Shown one piece after another: positions 8,641 through 17,517 of a stretch of 64,000 nt of DNA. Source of the stretch: Devosia sp. (lineage in GTDB: Bacteria; Pseudomonadota; Alphaproteobacteria; Rhizobiales; Devosiaceae); NCBI RefSeq assembly GCF_024707125.1, contig NZ_JANQAH010000011.1, forward strand, positions 372,001-436,000. Direction: 5' to 3'. Numbering within the stretch: the stretch's first letter is position 1; each line of letters begins with the position of its first letter. Made by a program: the position numbers and the translations under genes. The notes below the pieces were generated by a model. The model searched no databases, was not told where the DNA came from, and worked only from the letters and a program-made list of their open reading frames with translations.

Positions 8641-8764
8641 TTGCGCTTGGGAATGTATCAAAAGGCGAACATCTGAGGCGCTGAATGGCCTCAGCCGAAC
8701 GGTACGGATTGGCCTAAAGTGGAATATTTCCGAGATTCCGTTTCACACCACCGTTGACACCAAA

Positions 8765-8782
8765 CATTCTTGCATACAAGAT
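8765..8782 (-). promoter_or_regulatory. Candidate GntR operator, copy 2
   Basis: On the minus strand this is the same 18-mer as at 7828-7845, with no mismatch. It lies about 50 bases before the RraA-like gene, where it could control the rightward transport and catabolic operon separately from the gntR gene. The space from 8641 to 8764 shows nothing else. Confidence 0.65.
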
Positions 8783-8830
8783 CGGGACATGAGAGGCGGC
8801 TATCTGGGCCGTTTGCAAGGAGGAAGTCTA

Positions 8831-9607
8831 ATGTCCGCAACAGCGGCTGAAGCCGGCAACACCATCGATCCGTTCGAAATCCGCAAATACTTCGAGCACC
8901 TGCGCGTTGCCGACGTTGCCGACGGCATGGACGGTATCGGCTATTTCAATGTCGGGCTTGTCAGCCAGGACATCCGCCCGATCTGGGTTGGCATGAAGTT
9001 CTGGGGCGTTGCCTATACGGTGCGCGCCGTGCCGGCCAACAAGCCGATGTGGAAGCTCGATACAACCGAAGACATCGTCAACGCCCATGGCGTTTGGTTC
9101 AATAAGATGGGCAATGCGGCCTCTCACATGGGCCGCGAAATCAAGCCGGGCCATGTTGTCGTCATGGACGCTGGCAGTGCCGACGATGTCGGCTTCTGGG
9201 GTTCTGAAAACAGCCTCGGCGTGGTTCAGGCCGGCGGCGTCGGCATCATCACCAATGGTGCCTGCCGCGACTCGGGCGAGATCATCGTCCAAAAGACCCC
9301 GCTCGCTTCCAAGACGCGCGCCCGCACGATTATCCCCGGCCGCATCGAAGCCGTGGAAACGCAGACCACGATCGGCATTGGCGGCGCTCAGGTGCGGCCA
9401 GGCGACATCGTTGGCCTCGACGATGACGGTATCATCGTGGTGCCGGTCGAAATTGCCCGCGAAGTGGCCCTGCATGCTTACCACGTGCTCCTGGCCGATA
9501 TGCGCAAGCGCCGCGAAAAGTACGACGCCCTGGGCATGACGCACGACGCCTCGGTCGATGTCGAAGGCATCGAGAAGTATTACGCCGAGCTCGAAGCCTC
9601 GCGCTGA
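8831..9607 (+). CDS. RraA/HMG-aldolase-family protein
   Basis: A 258-residue member of the RraA superfamily, which includes 4-hydroxy-4-methyl-2-oxoglutarate aldolases that release pyruvate, as well as RNase E inhibitors. The signature GGVGIITNGACRDSGEI contains the Gly-rich turn and the Arg-Asp pair used for metal and oxo-acid binding in the aldolases; VADVADGMDGIG marks the N-terminus. It is longer than the about 160-residue RraA core because of N- and C-terminal extensions seen in catabolic members. AGGAGG precedes ATG 8831. It leads the rightward operon, so an aldolase or decarboxylase role is more plausible than RNA-turnover control. Confidence 0.8.
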   Translation: MSATAAEAGNTIDPFEIRKYFEHLRVADVADGMDGIGYFNVGLVSQDIRPIWVGMKFWGVAYTVRAVPANKPMWKLDTTEDIVNAHGVWFNKMGNAASHMGREIKPGHVVVMDAGSADDVGFWGSENSLGVVQAGGVGIITNGACRDSGEIIVQKTPLASKTRARTIIPGRIEAVETQTTIGIGGAQVRPGDIVGLDDDGIIVVPVEIAREVALHAYHVLLADMRKRREKYDALGMTHDASVDVEGIEKYYAELEASR

Positions 9608-9617
9608 TTTCAAACAG

Positions 9618-9642
9618 GAGCGCTCGCGATCCGCGGGCGCTC
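9618..9642 (+). other. Intercistronic hairpin
   Basis: GAGCGC and GCGCTC arms, extended by CGCG/CGCG, form a stem of about 11 base pairs (one G-T pair) with a three-base loop between the RraA-like and binding-protein genes. There is no T-run, so it is more likely an mRNA-stabilising or processing structure than a terminator. Confidence 0.5.
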
Positions 9643-9694
9643 GAAAAAGAGCCGACATTATCGGCCGTAGCCATCGCAACAAATGAGGGAAATC

Positions 9695-10942
9695 ATGACC
9701 AAGTCACGCCGACTACTGGCGTTGCTGGCTTCGACCAGCATGCTCGCCGTGCCCGCTTTTGCTCAGGAGGACGTTGTCACCATCCAGTTTTGGGAGGGAC
9801 ACTCTGTTCAGGAGGAACAAGCCACCATCAGGATGATCGAAGCCTTCGAAGCGTCGCACCCCAACATCAAGGTTGAGCGCATCAAGACCAGCTTCGGCAC
9901 CAATTTCGAGCGGATCACCACCGCCGTCGCATCGAATTCCGCGCCCGACGTCAGCCCGATCTGGAGTGGCTTTCTGACCCAGTTTGCCGAACAGGGCCAG
10001 CTTGCCGATCTCACTCAATATGGCGTTTCCGCTGAAGAAACCGACATTTATCCGGGCGCCTTCGAATACGTGCTCTGGAACGATGGTGTTTATGGCCTGC
10101 CCTATGCCTACGATCCTCGTTTCCTCGTGATGAACGACCAGGCGTTTGCCGATGCGGGCATTACCGAGCCTCCCAAGACCTTCGACGAACTGATCACTCA
10201 AATCGAGCAGCTCACCGTCGGCACGCCAGGCAATATCGAGCGCTATGGTTTTGGCCTTGGTGGCGCTGACTCGCTGGCCTACTTCTTCATCAACCTGCTC
10301 TACGCCGAGGGCGGTCAGGTCTTTAACGAGGACGGCACCGAAGTCGTCTTCAATAATGAGGCAGGCGTCGCTGCGGGCGAAATCATCTCACGTCTTGCCG
10401 AACTGCCCGGTGCCGCGCTTAATGCCGGCGAAGGTCTGCGCCAGAACGTCCTACAGGGCCGCGTGGCAATGATTTATGACGGTCCTTGGGTGTTCTACGA
10501 TGCCAGCAACGACCCTGAATCGCAGCCGATCTCCATTTCGCGCGTGCCGATGCCCAATGCCGACGATGTTCCGCTCAATTTCGGCAGCGTTGGCGCCTAC
10601 GTCGTCTATGAGCAAAGCGACAACAAGGAAGCGGCAGCAGAATTCGTGAAGTTCCTGGCTTCGGCTGAGGCGCAGCAATATCGCGTCGCCATGCTCAAGC
10701 CGGGCGTTTCGCCGGGCGTCTTCGAAGCACCCGAAGCCATTGCCACCTTCGAGGAAAACCCGGGCCTTCGCACTGCCCAGGAACTGCTTGAGGAATCGCG
10801 CATCTTCCCGCGGCACAAGAACTGGCCCAGTGTGTTCCAGGCCATCATTCCTGCGGTGGAAGCCATCATCTCGGGTGAAGAGCCACAAACGGCGTTGGAT
10901 AACGCCGCCAATCAGGTCAACCGCACCCTCCGTCGCGGTTGA
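9695..10942 (+). CDS. ABC sugar-type binding protein, family 1
   Basis: A 415-residue extracellular solute-binding protein of the MalE/UgpB class. A Sec signal peptide is evident (KSRRLLALLASTSMLAVPAFA, cleaved before QED), followed by VTIQFWEGHSVQEEQATI, typical of mature CUT1 binding proteins. ATG 9695 is chosen because AGGG lies five bases upstream; the ATG at 9683 has none. Two permease genes follow, and the ATPase is the divergent 4624-5715 gene. Hairpins lie on both sides, consistent with the higher expression normally needed for binding proteins. Ligand unknown; enzymes in the locus suggest an organic acid, lactone or sugar derivative. Confidence 0.9.
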   Translation: MTKSRRLLALLASTSMLAVPAFAQEDVVTIQFWEGHSVQEEQATIRMIEAFEASHPNIKVERIKTSFGTNFERITTAVASNSAPDVSPIWSGFLTQFAEQGQLADLTQYGVSAEETDIYPGAFEYVLWNDGVYGLPYAYDPRFLVMNDQAFADAGITEPPKTFDELITQIEQLTVGTPGNIERYGFGLGGADSLAYFFINLLYAEGGQVFNEDGTEVVFNNEAGVAAGEIISRLAELPGAALNAGEGLRQNVLQGRVAMIYDGPWVFYDASNDPESQPISISRVPMPNADDVPLNFGSVGAYVVYEQSDNKEAAAEFVKFLASAEAQQYRVAMLKPGVSPGVFEAPEAIATFEENPGLRTAQELLEESRIFPRHKNWPSVFQAIIPAVEAIISGEEPQTALDNAANQVNRTLRRG

Positions 10943-10951
10943 TCCCTCCCG

Positions 10952-10978
10952 GCCCGCCTCAGTTTATCTGGGGCGGGC
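10952..10978 (+). terminator. Hairpin after the binding-protein gene
   Basis: GCCCGCC at 10952-10958 pairs with GGCGGGC at 10972-10978. The stem can extend inward by two more pairs, and there is no clear T-tract. Placed just after the binding-protein stop, it probably attenuates readthrough into the permeases or protects the upstream mRNA. Confidence 0.5.
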
Positions 10979-11037
10979 TTGCAGATTGCCGCAAGCCAAG
11001 ACCTACGGGATTGCCGTCATTGCCAAGGAGCAGGTCC

Positions 11038-11913
11038 ATGACCATCAAACAGCAGCAGCTTCTGCTCGGCCTCTTCTTTTTGGGCATCCCACTTTTGTGG
11101 CTCTTGGTCTGGGTCATCGCCCCGATCTTTGTGGTGCTTTACCTCAGCTTCACAAGCTTCAATATCCTGTCGCCTCCCGAATGGGTGGGCTTTTGGAACT
11201 ATGAAGACCTCTGGCACGACAACCTTTACTGGCGCGCCTTCGGCAACACGCTTTACTTCACGGCGTTTGCCATGCCGCTTGGCATCAGCCTCTCGATGCT
11301 GCTGGCTTTGCTGGTAAATACGCGCCTCCCGGGCGCCTGGCTTTTCCGCACCATCTATTATCTTCCGGTCGTGTCCCCGCTGATTGCCACCGCGCTGGTA
11401 TGGGTGCTGTTTTACGAGGTCTCGAGTGGGCTCTTCAATTATCTGCTCAACTCGGTCGGCCTGTCTGCCCAGCCCTGGCTCAACAGCACCACGACCGCGA
11501 TGCCGGCGATCATCATCATGAGCGTCTGGAAAAGCCTCGGCTTCAACATGGTGATTATTCTGGCCGCACTGCAGGCCATTCCCAAGGAGCTCAACGAGGC
11601 CGCTTCCCTCGATGGCGCCGGTCGCGTCAGGCAGTTCTTCGCCATCACGCTGCCCCTGCTGCGCCCCGCCATGACCTATGTCCTGATCACCACCCTTATC
11701 GGTTCGTTCCAGGTGTTCTCGCAGGTCTATGTCATGACCGAAGGGGGGCCGAACAACTCAACGGTCACCCTCGTGCACCTCATTTACCGCACCGCCTTTC
11801 AGAACCTTGATTTCGGTTATGCGTCCGCCATGGCCATGGTCCTGTTCATCATCTTGGTCATCGCGTCCTTCATCAATCTGCGCCTCGTCAGCCGCGGCAA
11901 CCTTTACGAATAG
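11038..11913 (+). CDS. ABC sugar permease (MalF/UgpA type)
   Basis: A 291-residue inner-membrane permease with six predicted membrane segments, starting with LLLGLFFLGIPLLWLLVWVI. The cytoplasmic coupling loop is EAASLDGAGRVRQFFAITLP, the EAA motif that contacts the ATPase. ATG 11038 follows AAGGAG; earlier in-frame starts would translate the hairpin region. It pairs with the next gene to form the heterodimeric channel of the importer. Confidence 0.9.
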   Translation: MTIKQQQLLLGLFFLGIPLLWLLVWVIAPIFVVLYLSFTSFNILSPPEWVGFWNYEDLWHDNLYWRAFGNTLYFTAFAMPLGISLSMLLALLVNTRLPGAWLFRTIYYLPVVSPLIATALVWVLFYEVSSGLFNYLLNSVGLSAQPWLNSTTTAMPAIIIMSVWKSLGFNMVIILAALQAIPKELNEAASLDGAGRVRQFFAITLPLLRPAMTYVLITTLIGSFQVFSQVYVMTEGGPNNSTVTLVHLIYRTAFQNLDFGYASAMAMVLFIILVIASFINLRLVSRGNLYE

Positions 11914-11922
11914 GAGAGCGCA

Positions 11923-12855
11923 ATGGCCATCGAGTCCCTTCCCCTTCCCGCCGTTGCTGCCGCCAAGCCCGCCGCCGGGCGCAGCCGCCGCAAGCTTTTG
12001 CGGGCAGTCCTCACCTTTTATCTGCCGGCCACCATCATCGCCGTCCTGATGCTGTTTCCCCTGTTCTGGATGGTCTCGGTTTCGCTGCGCACCAATTCGC
12101 AGATTTTCACCTATCCCCCGGCCATTGTCGTGTGGCCGCCGCGCTGGGAGAACTACGTCGACATTTGGAATGACCCGCGCATGCAGATGGGTCTCCAGAC
12201 CTGGAACACTCTGATCTACGCTACCGTGCGCACCTTCTTGCAGCTGATATTCTCGGCCATGGCTGCCTTTATCCTGGCGCGGTTTCACTTTCCGGGCCGC
12301 AACCTCGTCTTCTATCTGGTCCTCGCGACCGTGATGATCCCGGACGAAGTGATGATGGTGCCGCTCTTCCTCATGGTGAAGTCCGTCCCCCTGGCGGGTG
12401 GCAACGATCTGTTCGGCGCTGGCGGCACAGGGTGGCTCGATACCTTCTATGGTCTCATTCTTCCCGGCGTCATCAGCGGCTATTCGATCTTTTTCCTTCG
12501 TCAGTTTTTCCTGACGCTGCCCAAGGAACTGGAGGAAGCCGCACGCATCGATGGCTGTTCCGAACTCGGAATCTTCTGGCGCGTGGCATTGCCCATGTGC
12601 ACGCCAGCCCTGATTGCGCTCGGCATCTTTTCCTTTCAGGCCGCCTGGTCGGACTTTACCTGGCCCCTGATCATCTCCGGCTCGCCCGGCACACGCACCA
12701 TTCAGCTCGGCTTGGGCTTGATGGCAACGACGGATGGAACCGACTGGTCCATGCTGCTCACCGGCGCGGTGCTTTCCACTTTGCCCCTTATCGCTCTCTT
12801 TGTTCTCCTTCAGCGTTTCATCGTGACCGGCGTCAACTTCGGCGTCGGCAAGTAG
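11923..12855 (+). CDS. ABC sugar permease (MalG/UgpE type)
   Basis: A 310-residue second permease subunit. After a basic, Pro/Ala-rich cytoplasmic N-terminus it has a first membrane segment (FYLPATIIAVLMLFPLFWMV) and further segments. The EAA coupling motif reads EEAARIDGCSELGIFWRVAL. A GGAGAG site lies before the ATG, nine bases after the preceding gene. Downstream enzymes follow at six-base spacing, so transport and catabolism are one transcription unit. Confidence 0.9.
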   Translation: MAIESLPLPAVAAAKPAAGRSRRKLLRAVLTFYLPATIIAVLMLFPLFWMVSVSLRTNSQIFTYPPAIVVWPPRWENYVDIWNDPRMQMGLQTWNTLIYATVRTFLQLIFSAMAAFILARFHFPGRNLVFYLVLATVMIPDEVMMVPLFLMVKSVPLAGGNDLFGAGGTGWLDTFYGLILPGVISGYSIFFLRQFFLTLPKELEEAARIDGCSELGIFWRVALPMCTPALIALGIFSFQAAWSDFTWPLIISGSPGTRTIQLGLGLMATTDGTDWSMLLTGAVLSTLPLIALFVLLQRFIVTGVNFGVGK

Positions 12856-12861
12856 GCCCCA

Positions 12862-13764
12862 ATGCAGATCATCGACGCCCATCACCATTTCTGGAATATC
12901 GAACAGAACTATCTTCCATGGCTGCGCGACGAACCGCCGATCCCGTTCCGTTACGGTGACTATTCCTCTCTCAAGCGAAACTACCTGATCGAGGATTACC
13001 GACGGGATGCAGGGCGCTTCGATGTGATCGGCTCGGTCTATATCGAAACCGAATGGGATCCCGCCGATCCGGTGGGAGAAACAAGATGGGTGAAAGAAAT
13101 CCGGCCACAGGGCCTGCCCAGCGTCATGGTGGCGCAAGCCTGGCTTGATCGCGACGATGCAGAGGCTGTCCTGCACGCCCATGGGCAGACCCCGTTCGTG
13201 CGCGGTATTCGCCATAAGCCGCGTGCCGCCAGGAGCCCCGATCTCGTAGAGCCGGATTTGCCCGGCTCCATGGGTGACTCCGCGTTCCGCAAGGGCTTTG
13301 CGCTGCTCAAGCCCAACGGGTTATCGTTCGATCTGCAGACACCTTGGTGGCATTTCGAGGAAGCTCGGGCACTCGCCGATGCCTTTGGCGATACCCAGAT
13401 CATCGTCAACCACACCGGCCTGCCATCCGATCGCAGCGCCTCCGGCCTGGCAGGGTGGCGCAAGGCGCTCAAGCTTCTGGCAGGCGCACCCAATGTTGCT
13501 ATCAAAATCTCAGGCATCGGCCTTGTCGGCCGGCCCTGGACGGTAGCGGACAATCAGCCCATCGTGCTCGACGCCATCGAAATCTTCGGTACCGACAGGG
13601 CGATGTTTGCGAGCAACTTTCCGGTGGATGGCCTTGTTGCAAGTTTTGAAACCATTTTCGATGGTTTTGCCCAGATCACGGCCCAGTTCGCCGATGCCGA
13701 CCGCGCTCTGCTTTTCCGCGAAAATGCTCGTCGCATCTATCGCCTTGAGGGGAAAACGGTTTGA
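12862..13764 (+). CDS. Amidohydrolase-family (COG3618-like) hydrolase
   Basis: A 300-residue TIM-barrel metal-dependent hydrolase of the amidohydrolase-2 type, which includes lactonases and 2-pyrone-4,6-dicarboxylate hydrolases. The start IIDAHHHFW holds the HxH-type metal ligands. Later VNHTGLP, KISGIG and FASNFPVD correspond to the conserved His, Lys/Ser and terminal Asp motifs. In this operon it probably opens a lactone. Its TGA overlaps the TTG start of the next gene, indicating coupled translation. Confidence 0.85.
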   Translation: MQIIDAHHHFWNIEQNYLPWLRDEPPIPFRYGDYSSLKRNYLIEDYRRDAGRFDVIGSVYIETEWDPADPVGETRWVKEIRPQGLPSVMVAQAWLDRDDAEAVLHAHGQTPFVRGIRHKPRAARSPDLVEPDLPGSMGDSAFRKGFALLKPNGLSFDLQTPWWHFEEARALADAFGDTQIIVNHTGLPSDRSASGLAGWRKALKLLAGAPNVAIKISGIGLVGRPWTVADNQPIVLDAIEIFGTDRAMFASNFPVDGLVASFETIFDGFAQITAQFADADRALLFRENARRIYRLEGKTV

Positions 13765-14657
13765 CCGCGCCAAAACCGCGTCTTGGTTTTATCGGCCTTG
13801 GCATCATGGGCGCGCCCATGGTTCTGCGCCTGCTGGACCAGGGATATGAGGTTTTCTGCTGGAACAAGGAGCCGGAAAAGTCGTCCGAAGTGGTGCCGGC
13901 CGGCGCCAAGTGGCTTGATGGCCCGCACCGGGTCCGCGAAGCCTCCGACATCGTCATCCTTTGCATTCTGGATGGCAAAGCCGTTTCCTCGGTCTGCTTC
14001 GGCGAAAACGGAATGGCGCGAGCGCTGGGTGGTGCGTCGCTGCTGATCGATTGCTCGACCATCAATCCCGACGAAACCCAGGATTTTGCCGCTAGGCTTC
14101 AAGCCGAAGCCGGCATGGCATGGGTCGACGCCCCGATTTCGGGCGGACCCAAGCTGGCTCGGGACGGCAAGCTTATCATCCTGGCGGGCGGCGACAAAGC
14201 AAAGGTGGACCAGGCTCGGCCGGTTCTGGAAGACCTGTCCGCCAATCTGACGCACTTTGGCGCCCTGGGAGCAGGTCAAACGGCAAAGATCATCAATCAG
14301 ACCATTGTCGGGGTGAACTATGTGCTGATGGCCGAAACCTTGGTGATGGCTGAAAAGGCCGGGATCGACCCAGCCTTACTGCCCGGTGCCTTCGCCGGAG
14401 GCGCATCCGACTCACGCAGCCTGCAGTCGATTTTCCTTCAGATGCACCATGCAGATTTTGACAAGCCCAATGCCTATGCGCGACAACTCGATAAGGACCT
14501 GCGCAATGTCAGAGAGTTTGCAGAAGCACTCGATCTCGATCTGCCCTTGCTGCGCGCCGCTGTCGAACGCTACGCCCAGTTTGTCGACGAGGGCAATGGC
14601 ATGAAAGACAGCGCCTTCATCAGCCGCTTTTATCAGGCGCGAATGACCGGGAAATAA
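13761..14657 (+). CDS. NAD(P)-dependent beta-hydroxyacid dehydrogenase
   Basis: A 298-residue 3-hydroxyisobutyrate/tartronate-semialdehyde reductase-type enzyme. It has the Rossmann GLGIMGAP motif at the N-terminus, the substrate motif DAPISGGP, and the catalytic Lys region GAGQTAKIINQ, followed by the all-helical C-terminal domain. It begins with TTG, overlapping the previous stop by four bases (TTGA), after a GAGGGG site. It would interconvert a beta-hydroxy acid and its semialdehyde or keto acid. Substrate unknown. Confidence 0.88.
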   Translation: MTAPKPRLGFIGLGIMGAPMVLRLLDQGYEVFCWNKEPEKSSEVVPAGAKWLDGPHRVREASDIVILCILDGKAVSSVCFGENGMARALGGASLLIDCSTINPDETQDFAARLQAEAGMAWVDAPISGGPKLARDGKLIILAGGDKAKVDQARPVLEDLSANLTHFGALGAGQTAKIINQTIVGVNYVLMAETLVMAEKAGIDPALLPGAFAGGASDSRSLQSIFLQMHHADFDKPNAYARQLDKDLRNVREFAEALDLDLPLLRAAVERYAQFVDEGNGMKDSAFISRFYQARMTGK

Positions 14658-14805
14658 CGCGCTCATTTGGCGGCGATGCGCGCGGCGCAGTGTTAACATG
14701 CCGCAATTTGCCTGCACCTGATTGTGCGCTTATGGAAGTCGCAAGCCGAGTTTAATCGTACTTCGGAAGGTGCCCAACGGCGCCTGCCGGCACAGGCCGA
14801 GGATC

Positions 14806-16608
14806 ATGCAGCCGCTCCTTTCCAAATTCCAGCAATTCGTCGGACATCGGCATGTCCTGGTCGGTGACCGGCAAACACGTCGCTTCCGCAAGGGTTATCG
14901 CTTCGGCGACGGGAAAGTGCTCGCCGTGGTTCGACCCGGCACTTTGCTCGAGCAATGGCGGGTGCTGCAGGCCTGCGTCGAAGCTGACGTTATTGTCATC
15001 TGCCAGGCAGCCAACACCGGTCTGACTGGAGGCTCGACGCCCGATGGCAATGACTATGATCGGCCCATCGTGATCATCAATACGCTGCGCCTTGATCGCA
15101 TCGACCTGCTCAGCGAGGGCCGTCAAGTGCTGTGCTTGCCCGGCGCAACCCTCGACAAACTGGAAAAGCGCCTGCGCCCGCTCGGCCGTGAACCCCATTC
15201 GGTCATCGGGTCCTCCTGCATCGGCGCTTCCGTTATCGGCGGCGTCTGCAACAATTCGGGCGGTTCGCTGATCCGTCGCGGCCCCGCCTATACCCAGCTT
15301 GCCCTCTTCGCGCAGGTCGATGCTCAGGGCATTTTGCATCTCGTCAACCACCTCGGCGTCGAGCTGGGCGCCGTTCCGGAAACCATCCTCGCCCGCCTGG
15401 ACAAGGGAGACTACACGGCCGCCGATGTGCGCGAGGAGGGCAACCAGTGGGCCTCCGATCGCGGCTACCATGACCATGTCCGCGAAGTCGATGCGCCGAC
15501 GCCCGCGCGCTTCAACGCCGATCCGCGCCGACATTACGAAGCCTCTGGCTCCGCCGGCAAAGTGGCCGTCTTTGCCCTGCGCCTCGATACCTTCGAGGCC
15601 GATCTGGATATCGCCGTGTTCTATATAGGCAGCAACGATCCATCCGATCTGGCCATGGTGCGTCGCGATATCCTTTCGGGCTTCACCAATATGCCCATCG
15701 CGGGCGAATACATGCACCGCGGCGCCTATGACCTGTCACAGCGCTACGGTAAGGACCTGTTCCTGTTCGTCAAACACCTGGGCACCGATAATGTGCCCAA
15801 GGCCTATGCGGTCAAAAGCTGGTTCGATGGTCTGACCGAAAAGCTCGGCATGGGCGGCCACGTCACCGACCGCCTGCTGCAGGCCGTGGTCGGCGTCCTG
15901 CCTGAACACTTGCCGGCCCGCCTCAACGATTATCGCGACCGCTACGAGCACCACCTGATGCTGCGCATGGGCGGCGAAGGCATCGCCGAAGCCCGCGCTT
16001 ACCTCGCCCGACATTTCCCGACACAGGCCGGCGCCTACTTTGAATGCACGGAAGAGGAAGGCAAGTGTGCCTATCTCAACCGCTTCGCCATCGGCGGCTC
16101 GGTGGTCCGCTTCCGCGACGTTCATCCCGACGAAGTGGAGGATATCGTCGCCCTCGATATCGCCCTGCCGCGCAATACCGTCGACTGGTTCGAAACCCTT
16201 CCCGCCGAACTCGAGCAGCATTTCGTCCGTAAGATGTATTGCGGACATTTCTTCTGCCATGTCCTGCATCAGGAATATCTGGTGCGGCGCGGCGGCGATC
16301 TCCACGCCATCGAGGCGGCGATGCTCAAGCTCCTCGATGCCCGCGGCGCCGAATATCCGGCCGAGCACAATGTCGGTCATCTATACGATGCCAAGCCCGC
16401 GCTACGGGACCATTATCGCCAGCTTGATCCAACCAATAGTTTCAATCCCGGCATTGGCAAAACCCCCGCAAGAAACACTGGGCGGCGTGACATAGAAACC
16501 AGCCGCTCTCCCGCCCAGATCGACGCGTACGGCACGGCCGGTCCACGCCTCTCAACAGCCAACAAAGGCGTCGCCCTTCGCTTTCAGAAACCTCGGGACA
16601 ACAGATGA
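14806..16608 (+). CDS. dld: Quinone-dependent D-lactate dehydrogenase
   Basis: A 600-residue FAD flavoprotein closely matching Escherichia coli Dld through its length: [20 protein letters not shown] (FAD site), [37 protein letters not shown] and [13 protein letters not shown] are all recognisable. It oxidises D-lactate to pyruvate at the inner membrane and passes electrons to quinone. Unlike E. coli Dld, which ends shortly after GIGKT, this protein continues for about 50 residues of Arg/Ser/Pro-rich sequence and overlaps the next start by four bases. ATG 14806 fits the family N-terminus. It follows the catabolic operon after about 150 bases, so it may have its own promoter. Confidence 0.92.
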   Translation: MQPLLSKFQQFVGHRHVLVGDRQTRRFRKGYRFGDGKVLAVVRPGTLLEQWRVLQACVEADVIVICQAANTGLTGGSTPDGNDYDRPIVIINTLRLDRIDLLSEGRQVLCLPGATLDKLEKRLRPLGREPHSVIGSSCIGASVIGGVCNNSGGSLIRRGPAYTQLALFAQVDAQGILHLVNHLGVELGAVPETILARLDKGDYTAADVREEGNQWASDRGYHDHVREVDAPTPARFNADPRRHYEASGSAGKVAVFALRLDTFEADLDIAVFYIGSNDPSDLAMVRRDILSGFTNMPIAGEYMHRGAYDLSQRYGKDLFLFVKHLGTDNVPKAYAVKSWFDGLTEKLGMGGHVTDRLLQAVVGVLPEHLPARLNDYRDRYEHHLMLRMGGEGIAEARAYLARHFPTQAGAYFECTEEEGKCAYLNRFAIGGSVVRFRDVHPDEVEDIVALDIALPRNTVDWFETLPAELEQHFVRKMYCGHFFCHVLHQEYLVRRGGDLHAIEAAMLKLLDARGAEYPAEHNVGHLYDAKPALRDHYRQLDPTNSFNPGIGKTPARNTGRRDIETSRSPAQIDAYGTAGPRLSTANKGVALRFQKPRDNR

Positions 16609-17156
16609 ACAGTTTCTCCCTCGACGGCGTAGCACCCCTGATCGACCCAGATGCCGCCTGGATCGCCCCGACCGCTGTCCTTGTGGGCCGGATCATCATT
16701 CATGCAGATGCCAGCGTTTGGTTCGGCGTGGTAGCGCGCGGCGACAATGAGCCGATCACCATCGGCGCGCGCAGCAACGTGCAGGAAAACTCAGTCCTGC
16801 ACACCGACATGGGCTATCCCCTCACCATCGGGACCGGATGCACCATCGGCCACCGCGCCTTGCTCCATGGCTGCACCATCGGAAACAACACTTTGATCGG
16901 CATGGGCGCGACCGTTCTGAACGGCGCCCGCATTGGCGAAAATTGCCTTATTGGAGCTGGCGCCTTGATCACCGAGAATAAGGAAATTTCCGCCGGCTCG
17001 CTTGTCGTAGGCGCGCCGGGCAAGGTCGTGCGCATGCTCGATGCCGAAGCGATCAAAGGCTTGCAAAGATCAGCTGAAGGTTATGTCCTCAACGCACGCC
17101 GCTTCGCTGCAGGATTTTCCGCGTCGCCCGCTAGCGGCAAGTTTGATCCGACATGA
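16605..17156 (+). CDS. Gamma carbonic anhydrase-family protein
   Basis: A 183-residue left-handed beta-helix protein built from hexapeptide repeats (for example [20 protein letters not shown]). Three His residues, in VLHTD, IGHR and LLHGC, match the zinc ligands of gamma carbonic anhydrases. ATG overlaps the dld stop by four bases. Such proteins either hydrate CO2 or serve as structural acyl-carrier binders (PaaY/CaiE-like). The odd coupling to dld may reflect the dld C-terminal extension rather than a shared pathway. Confidence 0.85.
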   Translation: MNSFSLDGVAPLIDPDAAWIAPTAVLVGRIIIHADASVWFGVVARGDNEPITIGARSNVQENSVLHTDMGYPLTIGTGCTIGHRALLHGCTIGNNTLIGMGATVLNGARIGENCLIGAGALITENKEISAGSLVVGAPGKVVRMLDAEAIKGLQRSAEGYVLNARRFAAGFSASPASGKFDPT

Positions 17157-17517
17157 GATCATCTAAGCACGTGTGAAGCTGGTGTCGCTGCGCCACTTCT
17201 GAGCGCCATCGTCATCATCGACACAACCGGGAGCATGTATCACGCTGTTGCCGGTGTAGTTGAGCAAACAAGGCCCCCCAATTATCGTACCTGAAGTCCG
17301 TAACCAAAGAACGGCTCAGTCAGCCAAAGGAGGCGATCAATTTCCGCTCTTGTGGTGTTGCCGCTTACAATTGAACGTCCGTAATGGGGCGAGTTACAGC
17401 GGCGTTGGCGGGACGGCGATTGGCAGCTTTCGGAAACCTTAAAAACCGTCTCGTAAAGGCTGCAATGGGGTCGGCACCCGCCACTTGGTTAGGTCGCCAC
17501 GCCGCGGTGGGCCTGAA
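17157..17517. other. Intergenic region at the left edge of the ATPase gene
   Basis: About 360 bases between the carbonic anhydrase-like gene and the end of the large ATPase gene. No convincing coding sequence, terminator or copy of the tRNA-Arg 3' end is seen. Base use is mixed and unlike the flanking catabolic genes, consistent with a junction of acquired DNA. Confidence 0.4.

Noticed and set aside
8831..9607. RraA call as RNase E inhibitor
   Set aside because: The longer length and position at the head of a catabolic operon fit the aldolase branch of the superfamily better.
11758..13215. 485-codon minus-strand frame across the second permease and amidohydrolase
   Set aside because: Antisense shadow of two clear genes; the product is His/Gly/Asp-rich low-complexity sequence.
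17260..17442. 60-codon plus-strand frame in the intergenic region
   Set aside because: No family resemblance and no Shine-Dalgarno site; within sequence that looks non-coding.
17461..17490. GGCACCCGCC considered as a copy of the tRNA-Arg 3' end (attachment site)
   Set aside because: Only a few bases match the acceptor arm and the T-arm sequence is absent.
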